The notes beneath the pieces were generated by a model, which did no database searches, was not told the DNA's origin, and worked only from the letters and a program-made list of their open reading frames with translations. A stretch of DNA of 64,000 bases, from contig NZ_CP157743.1 in NCBI RefSeq assembly GCF_030717995.2, positions 4,242,501 through 4,306,500 on the forward strand, read 5' to 3'. The position numbers and the translations under genes were made by a program. Shown in pieces: positions 52,621 to 62,201 of the stretch. The stretch's first letter is position 1. The number at the start of each line of letters is the position of its first letter. The DNA is from Methylomarinum sp. Ch1-1 (GTDB lineage: Bacteria > Pseudomonadota > Gammaproteobacteria > Methylococcales > Methylomonadaceae).

Positions 52621-53022
52621 CTAATACAACAGCTCCAGCACTTTTTCCGCGGCTTTTTGTTTAGTCATAACTTCGATTTCCTCGCGGTTTTTAGGCGCGG
52701 TTTCAAGCCTTCGCTTCAAATCCCTGGCTGCTTCCAGCTGTTCCGGCGTCGCTTGCTGTATGCTTTGCTTGACGGACGCCTTCACGCTTTCTTGGGCCCG
52801 ATACTTAACCGCATCGGGCGCGTTTTCCACACTTTCTCTTAATCTCCTGGCATATTCCAGTCTTTTAGAAGTCAGTTCCGCCTTTTCGATGGCATTCGGC
52901 GAAAGCGCCTGTAAGGTATCCCTAGCCGTTTGTCGTGCCGCATTTTCAAGTAAACTTTGTCCGGCCCATCCGGCGCCAGAAACCAATAAGATAGAACTGA
53001 ATAATATTGCTTTGTGTCCCAT
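52621..53022 (-). CDS. Exported helical protein of unknown function
   Basis: This 133-residue protein has a signal peptide (about 1-20, SSILLVSGAGWAG) and a charged, Ala/Arg/Glu-rich helical mature part with long coiled-coil-like stretches (AELTSKRLEYARRLRESVEN, ATPEQLEAARDLKRRLETA). I do not recognise a family. It stands alone between a repeat and an esterase gene. A good Shine-Dalgarno (AGGGCTTCC... on this strand gives only weak pairing) is not obvious. Confidence 0.55.
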   Translation of the reverse strand: MGHKAILFSSILLVSGAGWAGQSLLENAARQTARDTLQALSPNAIEKAELTSKRLEYARRLRESVENAPDAVKYRAQESVKASVKQSIQQATPEQLEAARDLKRRLETAPKNREEIEVMTKQKAAEKVLELLY

Positions 53023-53132
53023 GGAAGCCCTTTTCTATGGTTTGAATGAAACCTAAAGCATAACCCAGTAAATCTTAACAACGCATTAATTGCACCAAGC
53101 GCGCCAAGTGGCTAGTGCGCAGTTTGCCGGCG

Positions 53133-53753
53133 TCAGCTCGAAAAAATCACCTGTTCGATCACCGGCAAGGCCTCCCGGATATGTTCAAAACTATGCGAGC
53201 CACCGTCATAAGTGAGCACATGAGCCTTGCCTTGATATTTTTCTAGCGTTTTTTCCGCATCTAACAATTCATCGGCCATATCCAACAGTATCGTCCGCCC
53301 TATCGGCTGATGACTGCTGGCGAGTTCCTGCTCATAATGCACATACTGAGCACAATGCTGCTGCTCCCAATGATAAGGCTGGCCCGTTTCGAAATTTTCT
53401 TCGACCCCAATGAATTGTGGCAGCAATGCACTGGGGTTTATGGCCGGATTAATCATGATGGCCAGACCACCGGTCTTCATCGCCAGATACTCACAGGTAA
53501 AACCGCCCATCGAGGAGCCCATGAAAACCACGTCGTATCCCTGGTCCAAATATTGATTCCACAGCATCAACAAGTCCTCGACGATATCCTGGAAATCCCG
53601 GTAATCGACATTCGGCGTATCGAACAGTATCTCTTTTTGCGAGCAGAATTCCTGCATCAGCCGCAGTTTTTCCTTGTTGCTTAGCAGATTGCCCTCTAAA
53701 TCCAGTGATGCGGAATTGAATCCGTGCAGATAAATAATCGCTTTTTTCTTCAT
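53133..53753 (-). CDS. YqiA/UPF0227-type alpha/beta hydrolase
   Basis: The 206-residue protein has the alpha/beta hydrolase opening IIYLHGFNSASLDLEG, nucleophile elbow GSSMGGFTCEYLA (serine in SSMGG), NPAINPS, the acid-containing LLDMADELLDAEKT and the catalytic histidine in DGGSHSFEHI. That is the arrangement of the YqiA/YcfP esterase family. It probably acts as a small cytoplasmic esterase; the substrate is unknown. Confidence 0.85.
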   Translation of the reverse strand: MKKKAIIYLHGFNSASLDLEGNLLSNKEKLRLMQEFCSQKEILFDTPNVDYRDFQDIVEDLLMLWNQYLDQGYDVVFMGSSMGGFTCEYLAMKTGGLAIMINPAINPSALLPQFIGVEENFETGQPYHWEQQHCAQYVHYEQELASSHQPIGRTILLDMADELLDAEKTLEKYQGKAHVLTYDGGSHSFEHIREALPVIEQVIFSS

Positions 53754-53869
53754 AACCTATCATTGATTGATATCACGCCATTTAAGAACGTTGTCATCGT
53801 ATGTTCCAGGTGGCTGGTGGAGAAAGTATATGTTGCTATAAAGCATTCAAGAATCGATACGCCCGTCCC

Positions 53870-55507
53870 TCAGCCTTTGCTTCTACCGAGACTGACGTCA
53901 AATCGTTTAAATGCCCAAGCTAACAAGGGTAGCGTCATCGAGGCGATTAGGGCAAATAAACACCATGCCACTGCCGCCAATCCAGGCCATGGCCAGCTCA
54001 TAGCCTGTGCAACCTTTTGACCGACGACCGCAGCCAACAAACAGCCGCCGATCAGTATCGCCGCCGTCACCGCAAATCCCACCAGCGTCCGACCCAGGAA
54101 ATCGAAATCGACCCGGCCAACCGGCACCAACGCGGCGGGGAATATCAGAAAAAAGAGATTTTCCAGTCCATACAGCAACACATTGAAAGGCAGCAGAAAA
54201 AAACTAATGCAGAGCAAAAAAACATGCCATTGACTGCCGATAAATATCGCGGTGCTCCCCAGCAAAACCAGCTCAATCAGGCTGCTCAGCAACACCACTG
54301 TCGCCACCTGACCGATGCTTATTTGCCAAGCCGCCAGCGGCAGCGCCTTTAGGCTTGCCATCGACTCCAAATCGCTGCGAAAATCGAATACCAGCGTTTT
54401 CGGCAACATGAATACTGCGACGAAAAAAACACCGCCCAGCAGCGTTGCCTTGGGGACCTCCTCACCGGCCGATACCAGTAAAGGCCCGGCGAATATTGCC
54501 ATCCCCAAATAAACCCATAATGCCTTACCGGCATTGCGGCATGCCGAGAGCATCTGACGCCATGCCAAAGGACCAACGCCGCCGAGCACTGGCGGACTGA
54601 TCATCGAGCGAACCTGCACCACCTGCGCGCCCCACGGCAAACCACTGCGACGCGCCCTCTCCCGACGCCGATGAAGCTGCAAGTTCGCCATGGTGACGGC
54701 CTCGCCGGAATATCGGTCCAAGGTAATGACGATGGCGAGTAATCCGACATTCATGCCTAAACCAAGCGCCGCCCATGGCCATAGACTGGAAAAAACGGTC
54801 TGCGCCTGAAAGATATGGGCAAAGACATCAAATGGCGCCAACAGCAAAGCCCCGATCATCGACCCCCGAAATTGCATGAGCGCCTCGATCAAGCTGCCGA
54901 CATCCCCGGCATAGAACCAGCCTGTCGCGCCCAGCAGTGAAATCAGCGACATGAATAGATAGCGTGACCGTATCCGCACATCAAAATGGCTTCGCAAACA
55001 CTGGCCAAGCAAACCGGTCGCCGCCGTGAGCAACTGGATGAACATCAGACTCAGAAAAACGCCGAGAAAGGCGGACGCCGGCCTGTAAACGAATGCCGAT
55101 GCCAGCAGCATAATCAACAAACTGCTCAGCAATGCGCCAAACGCATAGAAGCACACCTTGTACAATAGCAGCGCGCCGCGCGTAAACGGGCCGCAAAAAA
55201 GCAGGTTAATTTCAGCGGGATTGAAGTATAAGGCCGGACTCGGCGCGGTGAACACCGTCAACAAGTAGGCGGCCAGCAAGCCTATCGGCATGAACCGTGC
55301 GACTTGCCCTGCTCGCTGTTCCCCATCTGCCGACACTAAGCTTATCAGTGGGTTAGCCGGTAAGGAGGACTGCTTGAAAAGCAAGGCTATTATCACCATC
55401 GTGAGCGATAGAAACAGCAGACCGCGCACCGTTTTTAATTCTCGCAAGCGCTGACGCACGCCGCCGCGTAAGCGTAATGTCAGCAGCTTGATCAGCATCG
55501 CATCCAA
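53870..55507 (-). CDS. ABC exporter membrane subunit
   Basis: The 545-residue protein has about ten to twelve hydrophobic segments (for example GLLFLSLTMVIIALLF near the N-terminus and LVGFAVTAAILIGGCLLAAVV near the C-terminus) and an Arg-rich cytoplasmic loop in the middle (RRRERARRSG). It matches the 'putative ABC exporter' permease type. It lies two bases downstream of the ATPase gene, and the two form an export system. Substrate unknown. Confidence 0.8.
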   Translation of the reverse strand: MDAMLIKLLTLRLRGGVRQRLRELKTVRGLLFLSLTMVIIALLFKQSSLPANPLISLVSADGEQRAGQVARFMPIGLLAAYLLTVFTAPSPALYFNPAEINLLFCGPFTRGALLLYKVCFYAFGALLSSLLIMLLASAFVYRPASAFLGVFLSLMFIQLLTAATGLLGQCLRSHFDVRIRSRYLFMSLISLLGATGWFYAGDVGSLIEALMQFRGSMIGALLLAPFDVFAHIFQAQTVFSSLWPWAALGLGMNVGLLAIVITLDRYSGEAVTMANLQLHRRRERARRSGLPWGAQVVQVRSMISPPVLGGVGPLAWRQMLSACRNAGKALWVYLGMAIFAGPLLVSAGEEVPKATLLGGVFFVAVFMLPKTLVFDFRSDLESMASLKALPLAAWQISIGQVATVVLLSSLIELVLLGSTAIFIGSQWHVFLLCISFFLLPFNVLLYGLENLFFLIFPAALVPVGRVDFDFLGRTLVGFAVTAAILIGGCLLAAVVGQKVAQAMSWPWPGLAAVAWCLFALIASMTLPLLAWAFKRFDVSLGRSKG

Positions 55508-55509
55508 GT

Positions 55510-56256
55510 TTAGAACGACCCTAAATCCGGATTGTCGGAATGAGTGATCGAAAAGAACACGTCTTCAAGCGAGGCATCACCGTTGGCATGATCGAGCACC
55601 TGCAGTACGTCCTCCATGCGGCCAAAATATCGACACTGTCCCTGATGCAAAACCAGCAGATGGCTGCAAAGACTTTCCACCAGTTCCAATAAATGTGAAC
55701 TGATAATAATGGCCGCGCCCTGCGCCGCCTGCTGCTGCATGGATTCCTTGATGGCTCGGATACCGGCCGGGTCCAATCCCGTCAGCGGCTCATCAAATAG
55801 AATGACGTCGGGGCGATGCAAATAAGCGCAGGCGATGGCCACCTTCTGCCGCATGCCGCGCGACAGGCTTTGCACGACATGATTGCGTTTGCCTTCAAGG
55901 TTAAAAAAACGCAGCAGCGACTCGGCGGCTGGCTTGAAATGATCGACTCCGTAAGTTGCGGCAATAAACTCAAGATGCTCCCAAACGGTCAAACTATCGA
56001 ACAAGCGCGGATCATCGGGAATATAACCGAGCGCCCGCTTGGCCATCACCGCATCACTGACGATATCATGGCCTGCGACCGAGAGCGTTCCCGAACTGGG
56101 TGGAATGATGCCGGACAGAGTCCGTATCATGGTCGTCTTGCCTGCCCCGTTCGGTCCGACCAGCCCCAGAATTTCACCGGCCTCGACGTTAAACGTCAGA
56201 TTGCGTACTGCGACGAAATCATGATAGGTCTTGGTAAAATTATTAACGTGAATCAT
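55510..56256 (-). CDS. ABC transporter ATP-binding protein
   Basis: The 248-residue ATPase has Walker A VGPNGAGKTTMIRT, signature SLSRGMRQKVAIACA, Walker B VILFDEPLTGLDPAG and the switch histidine IIISSHLLELVE. It resembles the CcmA-type subfamily of drug/lipid/polysaccharide exporters. It is the first gene of the two-gene exporter operon. Confidence 0.93.
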   Translation of the reverse strand: MIHVNNFTKTYHDFVAVRNLTFNVEAGEILGLVGPNGAGKTTMIRTLSGIIPPSSGTLSVAGHDIVSDAVMAKRALGYIPDDPRLFDSLTVWEHLEFIAATYGVDHFKPAAESLLRFFNLEGKRNHVVQSLSRGMRQKVAIACAYLHRPDVILFDEPLTGLDPAGIRAIKESMQQQAAQGAAIIISSHLLELVESLCSHLLVLHQGQCRYFGRMEDVLQVLDHANGDASLEDVFFSITHSDNPDLGSF

Positions 56257-56323
56257 CGGAACGAACGCTGTCGGGCAACGCTTCGAAGCATAGAAACATC
56301 AACTATTGAAGTCAAGATATTTT

Positions 56324-56587
56324 GCAACTATTCAGCTTGGTATCGAGAAAATATTTCCTGGGCTATCAGTTATTTGCGGAAGAAGTGCATGCGACAAGGC
56401 AGATGTCGCTTCCAAGCTGCCGCCGCCCAAGGATGTGCAAGTGCCGGATCATTAATTAAGGCTATGTCATCGTTAATTATTGGAAATTTTTGTAACTACT
56501 CACCCCCATTCGTAGGGTGGATAAGCGGAGCGCATCCACCGGGTCGGCATCTTTGGTGGATGCGTCCTTCAGACTTATCCACCCTAC
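56324..56587. repeat. Truncated family A element followed by a REP-type palindrome
   Basis: From 56324, GCAACTATTCAGC and the following ~135 bases match the left half of the family A copy at 58646; its right end is missing. From 56492, GTAACTACTC and the GTAG-headed palindrome GTAGGGTGGATAAGCGGAGC (to 56587) match the ends of the 7269-7775 element. No target duplications are visible. The rest of the gap up to 57050 shows nothing clear. Confidence 0.7.
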
Positions 56588-57054
56588 ATGCCCTGCCGTG
56601 AGCGCTTTTGTTTGTGACTCGCTGCCTGCTTTTACGGTAAAAAACGCCATACACAGAAACTGTGGATAACTCTGTGCATAAAACCTTGCTATTCTCTGCA
56701 AATAGGCGTTTTTCCTCAGTTTGCATTAAATTGACCACAATTTATACAGCCGGCCTGTTCACACTATAAATCAATCGCTTATCCGTCATTAATAACATCG
56801 ATGGCAAGTTTGTCGCCTCTAATCTGCTAATGCGATGATTCCATCCGAGATAACGAAATCTCTGTGCATTGCTGTCACACGACGAGCCATTGAGTCTGTT
56901 GTGATATCGAACACGCCTGCCCCTTAATACGGCTTAGTCGCTGCTGCATTATTAGCCGTCAACCGTGTCAGCTACTAGCATGAAGCCGCAAAGCAATCTA
57001 TCCGCTAGGATTCAGTTCGCGCTCCAAATAAATACAAAGGGAGTTAAGTTTTTC

Positions 57055-57090
57055 TTGAAACATTACTGAGAATCATTATCATTTGTATTT
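57055..57090 (+). promoter_or_regulatory. Fur-box promoter
   Basis: TTGAAA (57055-57060), a 16-base spacer and TATCAT (57077-57082) form a sigma-70 promoter. Overlapping the -10 box, GAGAATCATTATCATTTG (57068-57085) matches the hexameric Fur pattern. Expression should rise under iron limitation. Confidence 0.72.
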
Positions 57091-57235
57091 GATAGTTGTC
57101 TCACACTATCTTAGGCGCAGCTGATCGTCCTCCGGAAAGAACCCTCAGCCTGCGCCCTTTTAACTTTTGATCATTGTTCGGCATCAGAGCCGTTATTTGA
57201 AATGTGCTGCTGTTGTGCCGAACAATGCTTTTTTT
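57090..57235 (+). ncRNA. Candidate Fur-controlled small RNA or attenuated leader
   Basis: Downstream of the Fur-box promoter come a GGCGCAG/CTGCGCC hairpin (about 57113-57156) and a 12-bp stem, CATTGTTCGGCA (57172-57183) with TGCCGAACAATG (57216-57227), followed by CTTTTTTTA. This is a rho-independent terminator shape. A transcript of about 145 bases would result, like iron-responsive RyhB/PrrF-type RNAs in size and control, or a leader that attenuates the ORF starting at 57252. No RyhB-like core was recognised. Confidence 0.5.
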
Positions 57236-57251
57236 ACTTTTAGGGGATGCT

Positions 57252-57530
57252 ATGAATTCAAACAGAATCAACACGATGGACAAACAAGACATGTCTCAAC
57301 TGCATGCCGCCACCTGCCTGCTGATGACTCGCTTCATCAATGGTTACCATTGTCCGAAACTAAGCCACGTCATTGTGCAACAATTACAAAAGCTGCTGGC
57401 CCACCCTGTCACACAGCGCAACGTGGAAAGTCGCGAGATGTATTCGCGGTTGTTGGAACACTGGCAAAATGTTTCCATTTCATTGATCGAGCAAAAAAAG
57501 TTTGTGCGACAATCCCAGATTTATCATTGA
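57252..57530 (+). CDS. Small cytoplasmic protein downstream of the Fur box, unknown function
   Basis: The ATG at 57252 has AGGGGA seven bases upstream, giving a 92-residue protein; longer in-frame starts lack this site. The sequence (SQLHAATCLLMTRFINGYHC, KLSHVIVQQLQKLLAHPVTQ) is helical, with two cysteines and several histidines and no membrane segment. I have the impression of a conserved small family near iron-regulated sites but cannot name it. It is probably iron-responsive through the promoter at 57055. Downstream, 57531-57816 holds nothing recognisable. Confidence 0.55.
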   Translation: MNSNRINTMDKQDMSQLHAATCLLMTRFINGYHCPKLSHVIVQQLQKLLAHPVTQRNVESREMYSRLLEHWQNVSISLIEQKKFVRQSQIYH

Positions 57531-57816
57531 ACGGGAATACCGTGAAAACGCCAATGAAAAACAAGACTCCGCGCGGCGTTATTGGGGAATGAACAGTAAA
57601 AACCAAGAAAGGGACATCTGCTGCATCAATTTGCCTAAAATCCTACGTCAATGGCTGCAGTTAAAGAGTAACGAGCTCCGGTTTCGAGCCGCGCGGCCCC
57701 GCTTCCATTCTCTACGACCAGGCTAGGCGGCATGGCCGACCCCGGGCCGAAACGGCTCTAATGTTAATGGAAAAAACAAGCAACCAGTTACATTTCTGTT
57801 AAACGACGTTTATTCA

Positions 57817-58176
57817 CTATTCTTCTTGGAGCGATTTATAAAGCTCTAACGTCTTGTTCATTTCCTCTGTCGCGCCCTTGAGATCGCCCTCTTTGACTTT
57901 AATTTGCGCTTGAATGATGCTTGCCGCAGCCTCTTTGACGACGCTCGGTTTGCCCGTTACTTTCTCGGATTCCGCTCGCGCCGCCTTTAGGTGTTCGCTG
58001 GGCGGCACGAAATCTTTATGCATGATTTCAACTTTTGCCTTTTCAAGATGCATAATGGCTTGATTCGGACTGTGAACGGAACCCTTAGCGGCGTCTTCTG
58101 CATATGCAATAGAGCTGAATGAACCTAAAGAGAAAGCCAGTGATAACATTAACGCTGTGTTTTTGATAATATTCAT
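57817..58176 (-). CDS. Small exported helical protein, SmbP-like
   Basis: This 119-residue protein has a signal peptide (about 1-26, ending AYA) and a mature two-repeat helical hairpin: AIMHLEKAKVEIMHKDFVPP followed by EHLKAARAESEK, then SIIQAQIKVKEGDLKGATEE and LELYKSLQ. Its size and helical pattern resemble the protein at 52013 and SmbP-type small metal-binding periplasmic proteins, though with only three histidines. Function unknown; metal binding is speculative. Confidence 0.65.
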   Translation of the reverse strand: MNIIKNTALMLSLAFSLGSFSSIAYAEDAAKGSVHSPNQAIMHLEKAKVEIMHKDFVPPSEHLKAARAESEKVTGKPSVVKEAAASIIQAQIKVKEGDLKGATEEMNKTLELYKSLQEE

Positions 58177-58645
58177 AATCTACGGCCTTTGTTGTAGTTA
58201 TCGGATGATGCCGACAAAAGCGCCTGAAAACAAACACTTTTGCTTGTATTGATGAATGGATCGTTAATGAAATTGATTTATTGTGTTTGAAATTTATACA
58301 ATTTCTCAGCCAACCTAGCACATCCAGAAAAAATACACAACACTCAACAAGCACTAACAGAAAAAGTGATTTGTCTTTGCGCTAAAAACGCCAACTTTAT
58401 CCAACGCGACTCAAAAAACTTCAAAGATTAACGATAATTTACGTCCGCTCTACGACCACTAGAATAAATTCACAACGGAAGCTTTGCACTATCCAGCCCA
58501 TCTCCGGTAAAGGACGTCAGAAAAAACTGGCTTTTTTGATCTATAATTACCATCGGGTGTCGTCATAGGCAATCTTGATTGACATCAGCCCATATAAATA
58601 AGTCTAAAGTCTCAATTAATACTTTAAGGCTGATAACCAAAAAAT

Positions 58646-58929
58646 GTAACTATTCAGTTTGATACTGAGAAAAAATTTCTTTTACTCTCAATTGCTTGCG
58701 GAAGAAGTGTATGCAACAGGGATGTCGCATCCAAGCCTACGCCGCACAAGGACGTGTAAGTGCAGCGGTAAGCAGGAGCTGTTAGCTGCCACGGATATAT
58801 TCACCCAGCACCTAAATTCCATAGGCTAATGGCTGCGATAAATCATCTTCGTTTATTTAGGTGCTGGGTGAACGGCGCCTTCTGAATCAAGCAACTGATA
58901 GTAAAAGCATTTTTATACTGAATAGTTAC
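58646..58929. mobile_element. MITE-like element family A with nested palindrome, 8-bp target duplication
   Basis: Ends GTAACTATTCAGT and ACTGAATAGTTAC are perfect 13-base inverse complements. The flanks CAAAAAAT at 58638-58645 and 58930-58937 are an exact 8-bp duplication. The nested palindrome is at 58800-58872. The element ends 38 bases before the NERD gene. The remaining part of the gap (58177-58637) is AT-rich with no visible gene. Confidence 0.88.
58800..58872. mobile_element. Nested palindromic element inside a family A copy
   Basis: 18-base inverse arms TTCACCCAGCACCTAAAT / ATTTAGGTGCTGGGTGAA; centre identical to the copy at 50901. Confidence 0.85.
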
Positions 58930-58967
58930 CAAAAAATTTAGCATAATCAAAAATACAACATATCTCA

Positions 58968-59762
58968 ATGGACCTCACGCTATTCACTAACATTTTAAGC
59001 CCGATATTAAGCGCCTATGGCTGGGTGATACCGCTACTATTGTTGGTAGCATTCTTAAAAACGCCCGTCATGAAAGGCGTGCTGGGAGAATTGCAAGTCA
59101 ACCTTGCAGCTAGATTCTTTTTGGATAAGAACCAATACAAACTATTCAAAAACGTCACATTGCCGACAGAGGATGGCAGCACCCAAATCGATCATATTAT
59201 CGTTTCCCGCTATGGGGTGTTCGTCATTGAAACAAAAAACATCCGAGGCTGGATATTCGGCGGACAAAATCAGAAGACCTGGACGCAGAAAATTTATCGG
59301 CATACCCAAAAATTCCAGACCCCCCTGCATCAGAACTATAAACACACCGAAACGCTAAAATCCGCCCTGCAAATCGCGCCAGAAAAAATGTTTTCCTTAG
59401 TTGTGTTCGTCGGTAATAGTGAGTTCAAAACCCCTATGCCAGAAAATGTCGTCTATGGAGGCGCCTATATCCGCTTTATCAAAAGCAAGATTCAACCAAT
59501 TTTAACCGAGACTGAAGTTAAAACAATAGCCTCCAGCATTGAATCCGGCCGGTTAACTCCCTCTATCAAAACCCATCGAACGCATGTTAAACATGTCAAA
59601 AAGATCGTCGAAGACAAGCAACGCTCACTTGATGAAAATTTATGTCCTAAATGCGGCAATCCTATGGTGCTGAGAAAAACTCGAAGTGGTGTCAATCAAG
59701 GAAAACAGTTTTGGGGATGTTCCGGATTTCCTAAATGCCGCATGATTAGGCAAATACCATAG
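58968..59762 (+). CDS. NERD-domain nuclease-like protein with C-terminal zinc ribbon
   Basis: The 264-residue protein has an N-terminal membrane helix (about 15-32, AYGWVIPLLLLVAFL), a NERD domain (about 40-150) with GSTQIDHIIVSRYGVFVIET followed by KN (the PD-(D/E)xK-like D...ExK set) and a C-terminal topoisomerase-type C4 zinc ribbon (CPKCGNPMVLRKTRSG...FWGCSGFPKC). NERD proteins are suspected DNA-processing nucleases. The zinc ribbon is the same type as on the helicase at 43.2 kb. The upstream region is an inserted MITE, so its promoter may be within or displaced by the element. Confidence 0.85.
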   Translation: MDLTLFTNILSPILSAYGWVIPLLLLVAFLKTPVMKGVLGELQVNLAARFFLDKNQYKLFKNVTLPTEDGSTQIDHIIVSRYGVFVIETKNIRGWIFGGQNQKTWTQKIYRHTQKFQTPLHQNYKHTETLKSALQIAPEKMFSLVVFVGNSEFKTPMPENVVYGGAYIRFIKSKIQPILTETEVKTIASSIESGRLTPSIKTHRTHVKHVKKIVEDKQRSLDENLCPKCGNPMVLRKTRSGVNQGKQFWGCSGFPKCRMIRQIP

Positions 59763-59898
59763 ATTTCTGCTGTCTCTGCTTGTTCGGCCGACCATTGCCC
59801 CGGTTAAAACGGTAAGTTTGGATATCCTAATAAACAGCAAAGAAAAACCGGATCACAACAATTCTGATAGACATAAGCCACCTAACGAATTTGGAATC

Positions 59899-59922
59899 GT
59901 AGGAGCACCGCCCTCGGCGCGA
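59899..59922. repeat. GTAG-headed REP-like palindrome
   Basis: GTAGGAGCACCGCCCTCGGC belongs to the same class as the copies at 27873 and 21749. It lies in the gap before the DUF167 gene. Confidence 0.6.
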
Positions 59923-59966
59923 ATAACCGTGACTAAAGGTTTTCTCGATAAAATTTTTATAAAACT

Positions 59967-60332
59967 GTGAAAAGTAAGAAAGCTATAAAAAATAAAAGCA
60001 AGACCAGCTCAGCCAATAAAAAACCCAGCGGTTTTTGTTATTGGGAGGAAGATGTTTTGGTTCTTAATGTATTGGGAACCCCCTCGGCAAAACGTGATGT
60101 CATTGGAAAAGCCAAGGGCAACCAGTTAAAAATCAGCGTTACCGCCGCTCCCGTAGCGGGCAAGGCAACCGACCATATGGTCGCCTTTCTTGCCAAGGAA
60201 TTTGGCGTGAAAAAATCTGATATAGAAGTGGTGTTTGGGCGCATGAACATCAATAAACAATTGCGGATACGCGCACCTCAAAAATTACCTACCGTCATTG
60301 AAAAATTCTTACGTAAGAAAGCTAAGGCATGA
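59967..60332 (+). CDS. DUF167/YggU family protein
   Basis: This 121-residue protein starts at GTG 59967 with a Lys/Ser-rich N-terminus (about 1-22) and then the DUF167 domain: VLNVLGTPSAKRDVIGKAKG, LKISVTAAPVAGKATDHMVA and DIEVVFGRMNINKQLRIRAP. The family is widespread with unknown function. It stands alone between repeats. Confidence 0.88.
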   Translation: MKSKKAIKNKSKTSSANKKPSGFCYWEEDVLVLNVLGTPSAKRDVIGKAKGNQLKISVTAAPVAGKATDHMVAFLAKEFGVKKSDIEVVFGRMNINKQLRIRAPQKLPTVIEKFLRKKAKA

Positions 60333-60511
60333 GTCTGTCTGGAGCGCATTGCGGTTTCTGGCGGATCACCGACTTCAAGAAAGTTCTCTAAACCAATCCA
60401 TCCGCTGTCATGATCCGGAATTCCAGCCGGCGTTTTGCGGCTCGTATGGAGATAACTAAACGGGACAATCCTTGATGCTATCGTCCCATCAATTTGATAC
60501 CAGAGTACTTC

Positions 60512-60607
60512 CGGGCGGGGCGGATTATTCAACCCGCCTCGAACGTTTTGGTTTTTAGTTTGGCATAGCATTGAAAGATTCAGGCCGGGGTTACAAACCC
60601 CGGCATG
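60512..60607. repeat. Repeat family C, inverted copy
   Basis: The reverse complement of the copies at 46219 and 52477: GGGCGGGGCGGATTATTCAA...CGAACGTTTTGG...CAGGCCGGGGTTACAAACCC. The rest of the 419-base gap around it holds nothing I recognise. Confidence 0.7.
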
Positions 60608-60751
60608 CTCAAAGACTCAATTGATTAATAAAATTGCATCAATATTTTTGCATCGTAGCCGCTGGGCTATATGGTAAATCGACGGGGAGTGCTGGTAGAT
60701 GATATAGGCAATTTTGGTTATGTGACCGGTTTTAAAAAACATGTCGGCATG

Positions 60752-62188
60752 CTAATCAATCATCACTTTCATCAGCGAGAAACCGAGAGTCATGACTATC
60801 GCCAATGCAATAAAATTCAGCAAAATTCCCGCTTTTAACATTTGTTTTACGGTTATGGTGTGAGTCCCGAATACAATCGCATTAGGAGGTGTGGAAATCG
60901 GCATGCTAAAGGCAAAACTCGCACAAAGAGCCGCCGGCATCGCCACGATAACAGGATCCAAACCTTGCGCCTCTCCCAGCTTCATAATCATCGGCAACGC
61001 GACGACACAGAGAGCGACATTGCTCATCACCTCGGTAAGAAACAAGGCAATAGCCGCCAGAGCTGCAATCAACCAGTAAGGACTCACGAAATCAAGCGTT
61101 GTAAAATACTCTGTGATCATTTGAATAAGGCCTACTTCTTTTAAAGCCCCCGCCAGCGCCATGCCGCCCCCAAACAGCAACACAATATTCCAAGGCAACT
61201 GCGCAATATCCTTTCTGTCTAAAACCGGCGTCAACTCCTGAAAGTTGGTCGGCACTAAAAACAGTAATATGCCTGCCAAGATGGCAATGGAAGTGTCATT
61301 GAGAAACTCGCTCCCAGCCAGATAATGAATCAAGCCTTTTGATATCCACAACGAGGCGGCCAATAAAAAAACTGCAACCGTCACTTTTTGAGAACTATCG
61401 ATACGCCCAAGCGCTTGGATTCTTTCTTCTATAAAATCTTTAAAGTTAGGCGGAATAGGTACAGCAAACCGATAGATGCGCCTTAAAACATAAAGCATAA
61501 TCGCCAATAATACGATTGCCACAGGCGTTGTGACGACAGACCATTTCCAAAAATCTATTTTGCGGGTGTAAAGCTCGTCCAAATACCCCATGAACACCAC
61601 ATTGGGCGGTGTACCGATAGGCGTCATGATGCCGCCGATATTGGCGGAGTAAGCAATGGCCAAAAACAACACGACCGTCATCGATTGCAGCGTTCGATGG
61701 GCGTCTGCAGGCAAATTTTGCTTTAAAAAATGGATCACCGACAGCGCAATGGGCACCATCATGACAGTCGTGGCCGTGTTACTAATCCACATACTTAAAA
61801 AGGCGGTCGAGATAATGAACCCGGTGATGATCCCCAAATCCGATCGCCCGGTCACCGACAAGATCTTCAAAGCAATGCGCTCGTCGAGTTTCGTTTTCTC
61901 TAACGCTCGGGCAATCATAAATCCGCCCAAAAACAAATAAATGACGGGATTCGCATAAAAAGGGCTGACCTGCTTGATCGGCATGATCTGCATTAATGGC
62001 AAATAGCAAAGCGGAATCAGTGCTGTGATCCCAAGGGGTAAAACTTCAAATATCCACCACACAACCATCCACCCCATTAGCAACAAGCAAAGATAGGCAT
62101 TGCGATCTCCTTGGGGCATTCCGATAACGACTGTCATTAACAACAAGACTATAGGCAAGAAGATAACGATGGTTTTTTTAAAATTCAT
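60752..62188 (-). CDS. DASS (SLC13) family anion/dicarboxylate transporter
   Basis: The 478-residue protein has about twelve membrane helices and the two DASS substrate-site motifs: WISNTATTVMMVPIALSV and its partner VMSNVALCVVALPM, each followed by a TPPN loop (TPIGTPPNVVFMG and ISTPPNAIVFGTH). Members carry sulfate, phosphate or dicarboxylates with sodium. A family B MITE is inserted four bases upstream of its start codon, so transcription or translation signals lie inside or beyond the element. Confidence 0.92.
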   Translation of the reverse strand: MNFKKTIVIFLPIVLLLMTVVIGMPQGDRNAYLCLLLMGWMVVWWIFEVLPLGITALIPLCYLPLMQIMPIKQVSPFYANPVIYLFLGGFMIARALEKTKLDERIALKILSVTGRSDLGIITGFIISTAFLSMWISNTATTVMMVPIALSVIHFLKQNLPADAHRTLQSMTVVLFLAIAYSANIGGIMTPIGTPPNVVFMGYLDELYTRKIDFWKWSVVTTPVAIVLLAIMLYVLRRIYRFAVPIPPNFKDFIEERIQALGRIDSSQKVTVAVFLLAASLWISKGLIHYLAGSEFLNDTSIAILAGILLFLVPTNFQELTPVLDRKDIAQLPWNIVLLFGGGMALAGALKEVGLIQMITEYFTTLDFVSPYWLIAALAAIALFLTEVMSNVALCVVALPMIMKLGEAQGLDPVIVAMPAALCASFAFSMPISTPPNAIVFGTHTITVKQMLKAGILLNFIALAIVMTLGFSLMKVMID

Positions 62189-62201
62189 AAGTGATATTAA
62201 T

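Noticed and set aside
57502-57726. A 74-codon frame after the Fur-linked small gene
   Set aside because: It overlaps the end of the preceding gene, has no ribosome-binding site and its translation is not protein-like.
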